Notes: generated from the letters alone by a model not told the origin. 64,000 nucleotides of DNA from Apostichopus japonicus (GCF_037975245.1 NC_092569.1:21783168-21847167), one strand, 5' to 3'. Positions 34,401 through 44,600 are shown, numbered from the stretch's first letter. Numbers and translations are program-made.

Positions 34401-36669
34401 CTTTATTATTTCTTCAAAATGTTGCCAACTATTTAAAGTAAACTTATCCTCCGTCATAACAGAAATAAGACCTGAAGTTGTGCTGTCGTCTCTTTCTGAA
34501 CAGGGAGATCCATGTGGTCTTGCCAGATATTTAATGCGTAAAATATTTACACCATATGAGGTTTTAAATTGTAATGTTAATGGGATTAAGAAAAATGCAC
34601 TTGATAAGGATAGGGTATTTGCAATTAGGAAATGTATTATGGAGCAGTTTCATGTACCACTTCACATTCAGAAAAGAGCTTGGGGACAGTGCGTTAAAAA
34701 GATGGACACAGCCAACAGAAATGCTAAGAGATACTTAGCAATGGCAGTCAAATCTTGAAGTACAGTATTTTTTGGTATATTCCATTTTCCTCTATTTTTT
34801 GTCATCATATATTTAAGTTATTCTTGATGTGAAACCTTTGAAGACTGTAGTAAAAAAGAACTACATGTTTATTTTGATCCCTTGCATGGTAATTTTAATA
34901 TTTTACTTATTGTATTTTTCAATGTTGTTGCCTTTGTAAGTGCAATGTTTCCTAGTCTAATAGACAGTGTGTTGCTTTTAGTTTGCTTTTCTAAGCGTGA
35001 CACTGTTGTACTGTTTTCTTTTATAGTATTAATTAATTTGCTTTGTGAGTGCAAAGCTTCCTAGCCTAATGTGTGCCTAACTTTTCTTTTAGCATTTTTA
35101 AAAGATTTACAGAAAATACAGACTGTTTGTTTCTTTTTAGCTTGCATTTCTAAGCTTTAACACTGTTGCATCATTATTCTCATTTTATAATAATTTGCTT
35201 TTTTTTAAAACAAGCATTTGTGCTTAGAATTCTTTTTCATTTTGGTTTCCAGGATATAACTACAATTATTCTCTTTTCAGCTCCTTTCAGTTAGTGACAA
35301 CCTTCGTATTCGTAAGCCTATGAACAGAACTCTATAAAAAATAAAATAAAATCAGTGCAACGTTTCCTGGCCTAATGTGCCTAAAGTTCACACAAAACGT
35401 GGGACCTAATGTTACTACTAAAAATGATATGTTACCCCGAAAGGATAAGGCACGAAGTTTCCTTCTTGCTTTTTATGGTAACCATAACATATCGGGGAAT
35501 AAAATAAAAACGTATAAAAAAAGGTTTTGCCCTTCAACACGAAACTATTCTCGTTTAAAACTTTCAGTCGAAGTCGTGAACTTCGTACTCGTACACTGGC
35601 CTAATGTGCCTAAACTCAACACAAAACGCGAGGCCTAATGTTACTACAAAAAATGGTCCGTTAATGCTACGGCCAAAGGATAAGACACGAAGTTTCCTTC
35701 TTGCTTTTTATTACTTCTGGTTACCAGAACATATCGGGGAATAAAATAAGGTTTTTAAAAAGGTTTTGCCCTTCAACACGAAACTATTCTCGATTAAAAC
35801 TTTCTTTCCGTCAAAGTTGGTAAACTTCGTTTAAAATTGTGATGTTTATAACAGGTGTTGGTTACAAGCGATAGGTTTACACTACCTCCACGCTATGAAT
35901 AGCGTTGTATCGATCGGTTCACTCCCATTGTGTCGGTGGTGAATAGCGAGCGAGGGGAATTCGCGTTCCTTTGTTTGGAACGCGGGGAAATCGCGTTCCT
36001 TTATTTGGAGCGCGGTTAAGTACAGTTAAGCTGCGTTTTGCGCTGAATCGCGCTAATCTCTTCCAATTTACTTAAAAGCGGTACTGTACCTATAAAGTCC
36101 TGGTAAAATAATATCACTGTGCGCCTTTTATGACCGGACCCCCTCCGGTCACTGCCCTTCCTTCTCATGAGACCACTACTTCTCATGAGACCACTCCTTT
36201 TCACCGACAGCACCATCATGCCTCTCCACACTTAGAGACAAATTGAGAGCTGTAATGATTGGAACATGTTTTTTACTGCAATGGATGATATTTTTACAGA
36301 CAGAAATTGCCATGGGTCACGTCTACACTCCAGAATTCATTTTAACACTGTACTTAAGGAACATTTGAGATGCTTACCTGTAGTTTAATGTCACAGACAT
36401 CATGGTCATCGTCATCCTCTACAAATCACTTGTATAAGTCTTCATCTGATGTGTTTTATTATTAATTAATGTGAACATTTGTGCCCCGTTTATTTCAGTT
36501 GTTTGACATCTGCTTAGCGCCAGACACCCAGGGAGATGGAACAGGCTGTGATAACATGACATGCATCATCGTAGTATTCAGTCACGACCAACTTGATCCG
36601 AGGGGAAAGAGGAAGGCCGAGACAGAGGAAGCAGCCGGAGTCCCCGAGAGCAAAAGACCAAAGCTTTAA
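13331..36669 (+). CDS. PPM1G: PPM1G, Mg/Mn-dependent protein phosphatase 1G (8 exons, 551 aa)
   Basis: This is a PP2C-family serine/threonine phosphatase, a nuclear enzyme that acts on splicing and chromatin proteins in other animals. Exons are 13331-13441, 17049-17307, 21895-22362, 25589-25779, 26778-27012, 30532-30661, 31836-31926 and 36499-36669. All have AG/GT borders and matching phases (0,1,1,0,1,2,0), giving 1,656 nt. The protein starts MGAYLS, a plausible N-myristoylation signal. Metal and phosphate residues are R33, E37, D38, D57-G58 (YDGHGG), D462 (ACDGIW) and D513 (GCDN). As in vertebrate PPM1G, the PP2C fold is split by a long insert (about residues 124-343) that ends in an acidic run (298-333). 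The C-terminus has a nuclear-localisation-like KRPKL. The length is close to the human protein. No disabling change was seen. Confidence 0.95.
14549..15308. mobile_element. Fold-back element with long termini made of repeated AAAACGTCCCC units
   Basis: Both ends (14549-14665 and 15198-15308) are built from repeats of (G)TCAAAACGTCCC or CCAAAACGTCCCCGC, in inverted orientation. The outer ends read CCAGTCAAAAC and, from the right, CCAGTCAAAACGTCCC. The roughly 530-bp AT-rich middle has no coding sequence. A target duplication is not clear. It lies in PPM1G intron 1. Confidence 0.7.
15911..16263. mobile_element. Small inverted-repeat (fold-back) element with a central palindrome
   Basis: The left end CTATCTTGGCACAGAGTGC and the inverted right end CTATCTTAGCCCAGAGTGC form terminal inverted repeats. 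Inside is a perfect 32-base palindrome (16031-16062, centre TGATCA) built on ATCATCAGACAACTGA. Related TTGTCTGATGAT phrases recur at about 16112-16140. It is non-coding and lies in PPM1G intron 1. Confidence 0.65.
16500..16870 (-). mobile_element. tRNA-derived SINE, copy 1
   Basis: Reading down from about 16870 on the minus strand, a tRNA-like head has a box A-like TGGTCAAGTTG and a box B-like GGTTCGAGCCC. A body follows with TTGTGTCCTTGGGCAAGG and CACCCAGGTGTATA, shared with the copy at 23326-23706. The head does not fold as an intact tRNA gene. It lies in PPM1G intron 1. Confidence 0.75.
17049..17307 (+). CDS. PPM1G: PPM1G exon 2
   Basis: Acceptor ATGCTTAG and donor GTACTG, phase 0 to 1, residues 38-123 plus one base. 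It contains the metal-binding YDGHGG motif (D57) and the conserved VAIYCAKHL helix. Confidence 0.95.
17457..19554. mobile_element. 2.1-kb inverted-repeat element in PPM1G intron 2
   Basis: The ends are CAGTGTGTAAATTTA and, inverted, CAGTGTATAAATTTA, flanked by a 4-bp direct repeat ATCA (17453-17456 and 19555-19558). Subterminal sequences repeat GTCGTCC, GGACAACCA and GGTTGTCC in both orientations. No transposase was recognised. Similar GGACGCAAACTTTTT phrases near 19130 suggest internal duplications. A C/G-rich patch at about 18890-18970 may be a younger insertion. Confidence 0.55.
19555..21894. other. PPM1G intron 2 remainder, TACAGTA-rich
   Basis: No exon or named element was found. Short palindromic words (TACTGTA, TACAGTA, GTACTGTAC) are very frequent, especially at 20100-20180, 20330-20420, 20520-20570 and 21020-21070. 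Short open frames here have no support. Confidence 0.5.
21895..22362 (+). CDS. PPM1G: PPM1G exon 3 (variable insert)
   Basis: Acceptor TATCACAG and donor GTGAGT, phase 1 to 1. It starts with the conserved [18 protein letters not shown] segment of PPM1G and continues into a Ser/Lys/Glu-rich, probably disordered stretch. Confidence 0.93.
22896..23330. repeat. Minisatellite, about 160-bp unit, three copies (third one interrupted)
   Basis: Units starting TGTTGATATACA lie at 22901, 23062 and 23221. Each runs through AATTCATCC/TTGTATC, GGTCAAG and CAGTGTT(G/A)CAAAGGTGTAT. The third copy is broken by the SINE at 23326 and resumes at about 23707 (AGCAGTTTTCTACACAGGG) to about 23755. It lies in PPM1G intron 3. 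Confidence 0.85.
23326..23706 (-). mobile_element. tRNA-derived SINE, copy 2, inserted in a minisatellite
   Basis: The same family as 16500-16870. It has a tRNA-like head at the right end and a body with TTGTGTCCTTGGGCA. The minus-strand 3' tail includes GCGCTATATAAGAAC followed by (ATT)n, a tail type common in deuterostome SINEs. It splits the third unit of the minisatellite. Confidence 0.8.
24428..25441. mobile_element. TA-flanked (Tc1/mariner-like) inverted-repeat element, 1,014 bp
   Basis: The element starts CAGTATAGTCA and ends TGACTATACTG. It is flanked by TA on both sides (24426-24427, 25442-25443). The inverted termini continue into GGGGTAAAAAAAAACAA. That motif recurs at about 24443, 24641 and 24661, and in both orientations near 25025-25070 and 25380-25425. 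No transposase frame was seen, so it is non-autonomous. It lies in PPM1G intron 3. Confidence 0.75.
25589..25779 (+). CDS. PPM1G: PPM1G exon 4 (acidic domain)
   Basis: Acceptor TTTCACAG is preferred over a later in-frame AG at 25614-25615 because of its better pyrimidine tract. The donor is GTATAT, phase 1 to 0. It encodes the Glu/Asp run (residues 298-333) typical of PPM1G. Confidence 0.9.
25997..26267. mobile_element. Miniature inverted-repeat element, 271 bp (GGTCATTCCATGTCAA ends)
   Basis: The left end GGTCATTCCATGTCAAATC and the inverted right end GGTCATTCCATGTCAACC form the termini. The interior is non-coding, and no certain target duplication was found. It lies in PPM1G intron 4. Confidence 0.65.
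26622..26705 (+). repeat. G-rich microsatellite-like tract (GGGGACATGTG)
   Basis: Repeats of GGGGACATGTGGGG and variants lie about 70 bp upstream of the PPM1G exon 5 acceptor. Several G4 runs could form a G-quadruplex in the intron RNA or DNA. This is inference from base composition only. Confidence 0.6.
26778..27012 (+). CDS. PPM1G: PPM1G exon 5
   Basis: Acceptor CATTGCAG and donor GTAAGT, phase 0 to 1. The PP2C core resumes with PGSDSGTTA, then [21 protein letters not shown] and [11 protein letters not shown]. Confidence 0.95.
27020..27475. repeat. 20-bp minisatellite in PPM1G intron 5
   Basis: About 15 head-to-tail units of TCAGTACTATCTAGGCTTTA run between about 27088 and 27380 with an exact 20-bp period. 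Longer, related units containing ACTACCCATTGCCCTGTTATG flank both sides. The array begins within 10 bp of the exon 5 donor. Confidence 0.92.
27988..28794. mobile_element. TTAA-flanked inverted-repeat element, 807 bp
   Basis: AGCAGCATTTTG at the left and its inverted copy at the right are flanked by TTAA on both sides (27984-27987, 28795-28798), as for piggyBac or Kolobok-type transposons. Inside is a diverged tandem duplication of about 260 bp (CACTAGTTTGAATTC at about 28187 and 28408). No transposase was seen. It lies in PPM1G intron 5. Confidence 0.75.
29520..29905. repeat. Two-copy tandem repeat, period about 221 bp
   Basis: The phrase TTCTGGGACATA is followed by GGTCATAATTTC, CCTGTTGTTATTG and ATAATTAGTGAATGTGC. 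It occurs once from about 29541 and once from about 29762. It is non-coding and lies in PPM1G intron 5. Confidence 0.85.
30020..30105. repeat. Uninterrupted copy of the repeat that flanks the 4-kb transposon
   Basis: The stretch from CTCCTCGCTTACCTGTCTCC to AGTCCTAGTAAAATAATA matches 32041-32086 joined to 36087-36115. The only difference at the junction is TACAGTGCC here. A 29-bp phrase, TAACTTGTGGAA...CATGTAGTATT, lies on both sides (29991 and 30120). Confidence 0.8.
30532..30661 (+). CDS. PPM1G: PPM1G exon 6
   Basis: Acceptor TTTTGCCAG and donor GTAATT, phase 1 to 2. It encodes [17 protein letters not shown] and [10 protein letters not shown]. The catalytic Asp is residue 462. Confidence 0.94.
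31836..31926 (+). CDS. PPM1G: PPM1G exon 7
   Basis: Acceptor ACATTAG and donor GTAAGT, phase 2 to 0. It encodes [16 protein letters not shown] and the short linker to GICEE. The split codon restores Trp465. Confidence 0.93.
33071..33590. repeat. 259-bp tandem duplication inside the 4-kb transposon
   Basis: Two nearly identical copies start GTACGATATTTTTCACAAAA at 33071 and 33330. They share GAGCCGCCCCGAATTCG, TATATATTGCACGTGG, ACTTGGCAACTTGCCC and CACCATGGGAACGACACAA. Only a few substitutions separate them, so the duplication is recent. Confidence 0.92.
34463..34758 (+). CDS. BEN-domain-like terminal exon carried by the 4-kb transposon
   Basis: After a splice-acceptor-like CGTCATAACAG, an open frame of about 98 codons runs to a stop at 34758. 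Its pattern fits a BEN domain, a DNA- and protein-binding fold: [24 protein letters not shown], then a basic [10 protein letters not shown] helix and a Trp-containing segment ([19 protein letters not shown]). Lack of a local ATG near its start suggests a last exon. I could not find the upstream exon. It may be a transposon protein, a captured host exon, or part of a gene that uses the element. Domain assignment is from memory of the family pattern. Confidence 0.55.
35370..35800. repeat. Diverged internal duplication in the 4-kb transposon
   Basis: The phrase CTAATGTGCCTAAA...ACACAAAACG(T/C)G...CCTAATGTTACTAC, then AAGGATAAGRCACGAAGTTTCCTTCTTGCTTTTTAT, occurs from about 35375 and again from about 35600. 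The period is about 230 bp. It is non-coding as far as I can see. Confidence 0.8.
36499..36669 (+). CDS. PPM1G: PPM1G exon 8 (stop codon)
   Basis: Acceptor TATTTCAG, phase 0. It encodes [19 protein letters not shown] (metal-binding D513) and a basic nuclear-type tail that ends before TAA at 36667-36669. Confidence 0.95.
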   Translation: MFDICLAPDTQGDGTGCDNMTCIIVVFSHDQLDPRGKRKAETEEAAGVPESKRPKL

Positions 36670-39600
36670 AATATAACAGACTTTGGAAAATTGGCAATTG
36701 TCCAAGATTTGGTATACAACAGCTAGTAATCTCCCACCTTTTCTCTTTGTTGAATTATGAGAAAGGTATTCAATTGTAATCTACACATTTATCCTGTAGA
36801 AAGAGTGCTGCATTGTAAGAAAAGAGAGTGGGAAAAATGTGCTGGCTCTCAGACAACTTTGATATGGAAGATTGTAGATTGTCAATGGCAAAAGATGGCT
36901 ACTAGCAGGGTGTTTTTGGAGCATTCCTGCCTTTTTCTCGTTTGTTGTATATAAGTCCATTTCCAAATATGAAAATAATTGAAATATTCTACAACCAGTC
37001 ATGGAGATTCTAGGGTAGGTTTTTGATATGCGAGTGAAATGCCTCTTAATGCAGACTCAGGAAAATTTCCAAAATCGCGATTTGTGCCGGCCAAAAACGG
37101 AAAAAGAACAAGAAAATGTCCTCGATGGAAGGCCTTCATAACATTTCCATCCTCATCCTCATAATACAATCTGCACTATGAAAGTCCATTTTATAGAAAT
37201 TTGTGTGGAAATGCCTATCAATGCACTATTTTTGTATAATAAATGAAAGGGGTTCCTAAGAGGAAATACCCTTCAGGTTTCAACTATAACCTACAAGGAG
37301 AGGGTTTGCGGGAGGGTGTGGAAGATTGGTAGTGTTGGCACAGATGTCAGATTTTCTTTTTCACAACAATTGGTCGAAGAGGGTTGAAGTAGAAATAGAA
37401 GAATTACAAGATGGTTTGTTCACTTATCATTACTTATTCCAGCAAATTACAGCAGCTTTTTGAACTTTCTCTTTCGTCCACCATTTTGCCAAACCTATCA
37501 ACAAAGATTCCCAAGTGAGCAGTTGATCGAGGTAGTGCGCCGTCCTTGATGTTGTCACAAATTAAAAGAAAAAGTCATCTGTTGAAGGAAAGTGCTGCTC
37601 AAACTTTTGACATGGTCGTCTGGCCATCCGAAATCACCACATTTTCTTTTCTGAAAGCCAAAGTCAGCTTTGGGGGTCATCTGGTGAACTAGTAGTTGTT
37701 TAGATCAAATTCAGATTGCAATGTAACTAAATATGTAAAATTATGAATTTGCACGACACTCCTCCAATACTTGTGATCCGGTAATAAAAACGAAAATAGT
37801 GGTAGTTCTCAGATCCACCAGAAATAATCCAAATGGTTTGTTACTATTTATACTTGAGGTAGTTAGGCTGGCTTATTTATACTTGAGATTGTTTTGTCAT
37901 TTGCCATGGGAGAACCATGAGTTTTTTTGTGGCAGAAAGAGTGCCCGGCAACCAAATGGTGAAAGACTAGTTTTATTTGCCCCAGAATTTTTGGAGAATA
38001 TCCAAAAATTTGGATGAGGTGCAAGATATCATCTTACTAAATTTGTTGCAAGACTGCTAATGCTGCCCGCTCAAATCTCCTGTGCACCTACAAATGAAAA
38101 GAAAATTGATCTCTTGAAGGACCCCGGAACTCTTTTGGCTATCTGCCACCCTCACCCTCCCCCCTGGGCCCACTCTAAGGGAGCTTCTAACACCACTGTG
38201 GGAGGTATCCCCTTGCGACACACCAGGCAACAGTCGGTGTAGACAGCTTGCCAATTACCAGCAAAGTCATGTTTGGGATATCTGAATGAGAAACATTTAA
38301 GTAAGCCCTCAAATTAGTTCTAATTCTCTTTTATGGAACGATAGATCAAAGTAGGAAAGTGAACCATTTTCTTAAAAAGGATGTTTCTATCTATAGCAGT
38401 GTTGTTACTAAATGATAGAAATCTGTAAATTGTTCTTGTGAAGATGGATTGCTATTACATTGGATGTGAAGGAGCATTCCTCTTCCACTCTTGTTTGATG
38501 GAAGAAGTACAGAGAGTGTATGAGGTCCTTTCAATTACAACTTTTTTTAAGATAACGGAGCTTTTTGTTATCGGTGCTCTGTTCATACGATTGATACATA
38601 GTTTGTACCTACTTTATGCTAGCACTGTACGACATGCACTGTGGTCTTAGGTCCTTCTTTCTCTTCATCCACATGTCTGTGAACTTAACTAATTATCGAT
38701 ATAAAATGACCGACATCACTCCACGTTCAAAATTTCTTGATGTCAGTTCCCGCTGTGTTTGCCTTCTAGTGGATATTGATGGAATAGAAGGTACAAGCAA
38801 CAAATGATCCACATCCCTGACCACCAAATGAAACAAGGTTATGTTCATCTCTGCGAACCATATATGCATTATCGTGGTTGTTTGTGCAAATGACTTCTCT
38901 TTTGGATACACCTTTACTCTTAAGCCTTACTGTGATATTAAGGTAGTCAAAGCAGAATTTTCTTAACCCAGATGTGCTTAGACATGGCCTGTAGTCGTTA
39001 AGTTTCATTTTGTTAAACTGTCATGTATTTAACACTAAAAAATGTGGCTGAAGTTATTCTTCAAAGAAGTTAACTGTCTCCCACAATCTCTTATGCTACA
39101 CAGACATTGACACAAATGGTCTGTTAATTGTTAACGTGCCACAACAGGAGCTGTACTATGATTTGGTCTGAAAGATTAAAAAGTATCTGTGAAAACTTAA
39201 ATCCCTGGTCTGATACAGTGAAGTAGAAAGCAGCAACCTGGTACCTGTGCAACAATACAAATGGGGCCTCAAAGGAGATAAGACATTCACTCAAGTCGAC
39301 AGACCATGATTGGGGCCTTGGTAGGAATTTGTTGATATTTTGGCATCTCTAGACACACAGGTACAGGATTTTGTTTGGATTTCCATTTTGGTGGATAGTG
39401 GGAGAGAACTGGAACTGTACTGAATAGTATTTTAGACATGAGAAAAAGAATAAAATCTTATTTCAAAACTTGTCATCAGCTGATTCTAGGTCACATATAT
39501 GAGGTCCTTGACTGAGGGAACTTTGACAGCTAAACAAACATTCCAAATGTATCCGGTTTCAAGGATAAATAAGATTAAAATAGCCTTAGTAAACCGTTTG

Positions 39601-41240
39601 AAAAACGGTTGACCAGATGACATCACAGACTGCTGCGATCCACTGTGGTCCAAGCCAATCAAAATAGGTAACATTGAGTTAAGGACAAGATATTAGGACC
39701 AGGGTTTCAACTAGCCTTGTGAAGAATTTCTCTCTTCAATATAAGTTTCAGTGTTTCACATTCTTTGTCACTAGAAATTTCTTTAAAGAAACTCAGCCTT
39801 TCGGCTGTAAGCAGAGAAGGTTCAGATATTGCACTGGGGAGTTGAAGCGCTTGAACATAAACAACTAGCAATAACTCTCTTTAACCTATTTTGTACAGGG
39901 CTCCCTTGGAAGAAAGAAATGATAAAAAAAAATTTAGAAAAACGTAGACATGTTCTCAGGGCTTAGTTTACAAATTACCATGTCAATGTTGGGATTTTTA
40001 CCAGCTTTGAAAAGATTCAGTGTGTAATATTTTTGCTCTTATCAGGGACTTACTACTGCATACCACAATTTTGTTGAGATTTCTTTACTTTTGTGGGTGC
40101 ATCATATTGAACATGGTTAAGACTTTGATGAAACATTTTGGACGTAGATTTAATTGATTCTCAATCAAAAGAATATTAGAATAAAAATAATAAACAAGGT
40201 TTAAACAGACTGTTGTGCATTTTTTGTCATTATTCTTACCGTTTCTTGTGCTTAAAGCAGTTAAATAGCCAGGGATAGTTCTCTCAAATTAGAACTTTCT
40301 CATTTGTCCCGCTTCTCCCCCCCCCCCCACTCCATTGAAAACGTAACAACAAATGAGTACATTTGAGCAAAGAATTCTATCTAATAGGAATGTATTTACA
40401 AAGTCCTTTCTAAGTACATAACATGTAACATGCACATTGTACACCAGTCAGCCAGTTGAAAAGATATTTAACTTTGAGCACTTGCATTCTAAAGAAAATA
40501 ATTTTAAGGTTTGGGGGGGGGGGGGTTAGGGGGGAGCAACAACATTCTCCTGAGCCTGACCAGGGTCTTGTTGTTTCAGCCAAAGCCACAGCAATATGTT
40601 GCAGTGAAGGCTGTGTTTGATCTGGGACATTACACTAAAACCATGGCTGTGATTTGCTTTGATTGCCCATGTTTGCTGTGACATATTTTGTTCAACTCAC
40701 TAGTAGTTTTGATTTCGTTTAAATTACACATTTATATGTATGCATGTAATTTTTTAACTGCAATCTCATCACAGAGCTGTTCCATTTCAACCCTTGTCAT
40801 AAAAATACTGGTTCTTCTGGAGCAAAGGACACATCTGCTATGCACACTTCGCAACAGCAACTTTTGTCAGCCATGTCAAGCGGAACTGATAAAATAAGTA
40901 TGCACACTTGATAAGTGTGCTGCATACTTGAACATTATATACCATATAACCGAAATGGAAGTTGGCGAGGGAATTTAAAAATTGAATTAAAATAAAAGTA
41001 TTTCATTCTGTATTTCAAAACATAACTGTGGAATAAAATTGCCTTTACTGGAAGCCTTGGCCTTTTGATACTATCATTAATATGCCCATTCTTAAAAGCT
41101 AAATTTTGAAATTACTTTAATACTCTTCTTTATACATAGCAATCTGAGCTTAATTTTACTGGTCAACAGTTTGAAATTGCTATACAATCTCTTCCCTGCA
41201 CTTAAGGAGTTCCCTGAGCAGTCTTTTGATTATGAGCTAT
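36670..41240. other. PPM1G 3' flank and tail-to-tail intergenic region
   Basis: No further exon was seen on either strand. The first good plus-strand poly(A) signal after the PPM1G stop is AATAAA at about 37238; more occur near 40175 and 41032. On the minus strand, TTTATT at about 41236 could serve the ankyrin gene. There are C- and G-homopolymers at 40315-40328 and 40514-40530. Confidence 0.5.
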
Positions 41241-41498
41241 TTATTAAGTTTGACAGACTTTATCTTTGAAACATGCATATCAAAGACCACAACACCAGAA
41301 CTTGCAGAGGAATTACCATTATAATATTGAAATTCCGTCTCTAGTTTATAATCCCATTACCCAAGTTAATAAAATACCTTACTAATATAGCACCTGTAGA
41401 ATAAGAATAAACTATATCTAAAATATTTACTCAAGATCTTTTCAAGTTCCTTTTAAATGCCAATTGCCATGCTACCAACAGAATCATTTCTTGAGGTA

Positions 41499-41616
41499 TC
41501 ACAGACCAAAAGGAAAGCCAAAGCCTGTCTTCTTTTTCGTCCCCATCTTGCCCTTCGCCGTCAGCAATTGCTTAACTGCTGCTTTGGCTCTCGCTTCTTT
41601 TAGCTCAATTTCTGCT
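41499..41616 (-). CDS. ANKRD66: ANKRD66-like exon 3 (stop codon)
   Basis: Acceptor TTCTTGCAG, phase 2. It encodes AEIELKEARAKAAVKQLL and a basic KKKTGFGF tail, then a stop at 41501-41499. The split codon restores Gln after FLQ. Confidence 0.82.
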
Positions 41617-44600
41617 CTGCAAGAAGATAAAAGAAAGTAACATTGCAATGGTCTGTTGAGGGAAACGGACATTAAAGGGTGTAAAGACTCGCGCAAAATG
41701 ATATATCTAATGCCGGTAATATGACCTAGTTTCGAATGAGGTGTAACAGAAGTGTTAGACACCACCATCGATCCCAGAAAGTACACACACAGCTTGCTAC
41801 CGCCGGTAATTAGACACTAGTGTACAGTCAGTACATACTGTACAGCTGCGGTCAATACCCACAGCACAGTGTGCAAACAATACAATGATGGACATCTCAG
41901 GTCCAGCTAAAGATAACAAGGTATCACGTTCATTACTGTACTGTCTGCATTTTGTAGCGACAGGAACAAAACGTCACATGCAAGCAACGGAAAGATAACT
42001 TTTTCAGATGGCCGCACACGGTTTGGGGCGAGTCTTCAATGCCTTTCAGACAAAAACAGAGCAATCACAATGATGTGATGCTTCCCACTAAGGCTACCTA
42101 AGCTAAGAATGATTGTAACTTTTTAGCGCAAATTAATTTTTTTTATTGTCATCTTTAATGAGGGTAGTCCTGCTCAGTGCAGAATCACTACTTCACAGAG
42201 GAGCCCTCAAATGTTGTTTAAAATATTCTGACAAATATTGAGATTTATATTTAATCGCATCCCTTATATAGAAATCACTACAAAAAAGAAATTGTTAAAG
42301 ACATATGTTTTATTGTGGATGTTAACTGCACAACTAGCAAGTCTAACAGGAAAATGGAAGTGTGAAATTGCACAGCTGAGGTGACAGATGTCTTGTATTC
42401 TACAATATAAAGAATAAATTTCATGAACCAACATAAAGAGAGACGAATACTACCAATTAATAGATGAAATGACAAGCAATGTAGCAGCAACAATTATAAA
42501 ACTTGGAAAGATCTTTGAACAAGCTGAATGCTAATTCCTAATTTTATAGTCTGGTGGTAAACAATGTAACACTACTTATAATGAGAAAAATATTTCCACA
42601 AGTTTGTGATGTGAACCCCATTCTCAATTATCTTGTCCTACACTCAATATATGGTTGATTGAAATGTAACATTTTGCGATGGGCTAAACCTCTCGCTGAT
42701 GTATCCTTGATATGTATACACATAGTGCAGCTGTCAATGTGATTGTTCTTGGTATGTGGAGCTGATCAAAATTCAACTCGTCCACTGTGGTAAAATGATA
42801 TAAATAAATTATGAAAAATGTACATTTTCAGCACAAGCTGTTGCCATATATGCAATTTGCAAAATTATCTTTCACACAGACTGCTATGAGGATGTATAGT
42901 TTTGATTTGAAGATGCAAACATTGTTAAAGCAATCAGCTTCAGTCAGTATTCTTTAAACAAACCATGATTTCTGGGAGTACGAGAAGGGACAGATTAATC
43001 CTCCAAGAATGTGCTTTTATCAACTTTTTCACACTTTTAGCATGATAAAAGAAAAATATGGTGCTTGTTTGGTGATTTTGAGGTTGTAGAAATTTATTGT
43101 ATACAACTTTGACACATGACAACCTTGAAGAGAAGAGATGCAGGCACGTAGCCAAGGGGGGAGCGGGGGGGGCGAAGGGGGCAACCGTCCCTCTTGAGCA
43201 TTTGTTTTTTTTTGGTTTTTTTGGTATGTTTTTATGATATCACTAGTAATTTCAAGCTTAGATGCAACTTACAAGGCATAGGAAGTGCCATTTCCAGCGA
43301 TCTGGGAGGCATTTTCAGACAAAATTTTCTTGTACGAGTAGCGCCAACCCATGGTGGCGCTACGTTTAGATAGTTTTCAATGCAGAATCTACGGCTCTGA
43401 TAGTTTGCCTACAGGTTCGCCCCTCCCATGGCAAATTCCTGGCTACGCGCCTGAAGAGTAGAATGTTTCCCTTACTGTTGCAGGAACTCTGCACATTCTG
43501 TTTGACCATTGATCTCTGCCACCCGTTTGGGGGTATCTCCATAAATATCACACATATCGATTGGAGCCTCTAACTTCTGCAAGGCCCTTAGAGCCAGGAT
43601 CTTGCCACCCTCTGCTGCAAAGTGTGCAGGGGTCCAACCAACATCTGTGACCACATCAAGTGTAGCACCATATTCCACTAACAGTCGGATGCTTTCTGAA
43701 TGGCCTGGCAAAGAGAAAATTAGGAAGGAAGGAACAAAAAAATGAATCTCTTCCTTTTATGATAAATTGTACAAACATTCAAGCAAAAGAAAAATAATGA
43801 AGGCAAGCTTCACATATAGCATATATGGTAAATACTATCAGGTTAAAAGAGGTCAGGCGGCCGGGGGTTCGGAGCCGTTGAGACAATAAAGTTAGAGATA
43901 GACAATCTTACATTTAGAAACAATCATGTTTTGTCTTTTATGTTTGTCAGTGGAATGCTGTGTACTACCAGCATTTATGATCATTAATGAAAAATAATTA
44001 CTGTTTTAATTCATATGCCTCTACTACTTGTAGCACCATAACTTTACTTTCTTGCATATCGGAATGTGTATACTGTATAGGTAACAGTTACCTAAAATGT
44101 CAATGCACATTTGTAGTGCACTAGAATTAAAGTGGGAGTCAGTACTGATTAGTAACTACTATACTTGTATCCTACAGTAGAATAGTTGCATGTACACATT
44201 TGCAGTGCACTAGAATTAGAGTAGGAGTCAGTACTGATTAGTAACTACTAATACTTGTATCCTAGAATCGTTGCATGTACACATTTGTAGTGCACTAGAA
44301 TTAAAGTGGGAGTCAGTACTGATTATTAACTACTATACTTGTATCCTAGAATAGTTGCATGTACACATTTGCAGTGCACTAGAATTAAAGTGGGAGTCAG
44401 TACTGATTAGTAACTACTATACTTGTATCCTAGAATAGTTGCATGTACACATTTGTAGTGCACTAGAATTAAAGTGGGAGTCAGTACTGATTAGTAACTA
44501 CTATACTTGTATCCTAGAATAGCTGCATGTACACATTTGTAGTGCACTAGAATTAGAGTGGGAGTCAGTACTGATTAGTAACTACTTGTATCCTAGAATA

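Larger units (their letters stand above)
32087..36086. mobile_element. 4,000-bp TA-flanked DNA transposon in PPM1G intron 7
   Basis: Terminal inverted repeats of at least 27 bp begin CAGTACCGCTTTTAAG and end with their inverse. TA lies on both sides (32085-32086, 36087-36088), as for Tc1/mariner-type insertion. Subterminal CGCGCT and GCGCGGTT motifs occur at both ends. It inserted into the repeat also present at 30020-30105. I found no DDE transposase, but it contains a BEN-like exon (34463-34758), a 259-bp tandem duplication (33071-33590) and a second pair of repeats near 35370-35800. It is probably non-autonomous, or its transposase is too diverged or split to see. Confidence 0.8.
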
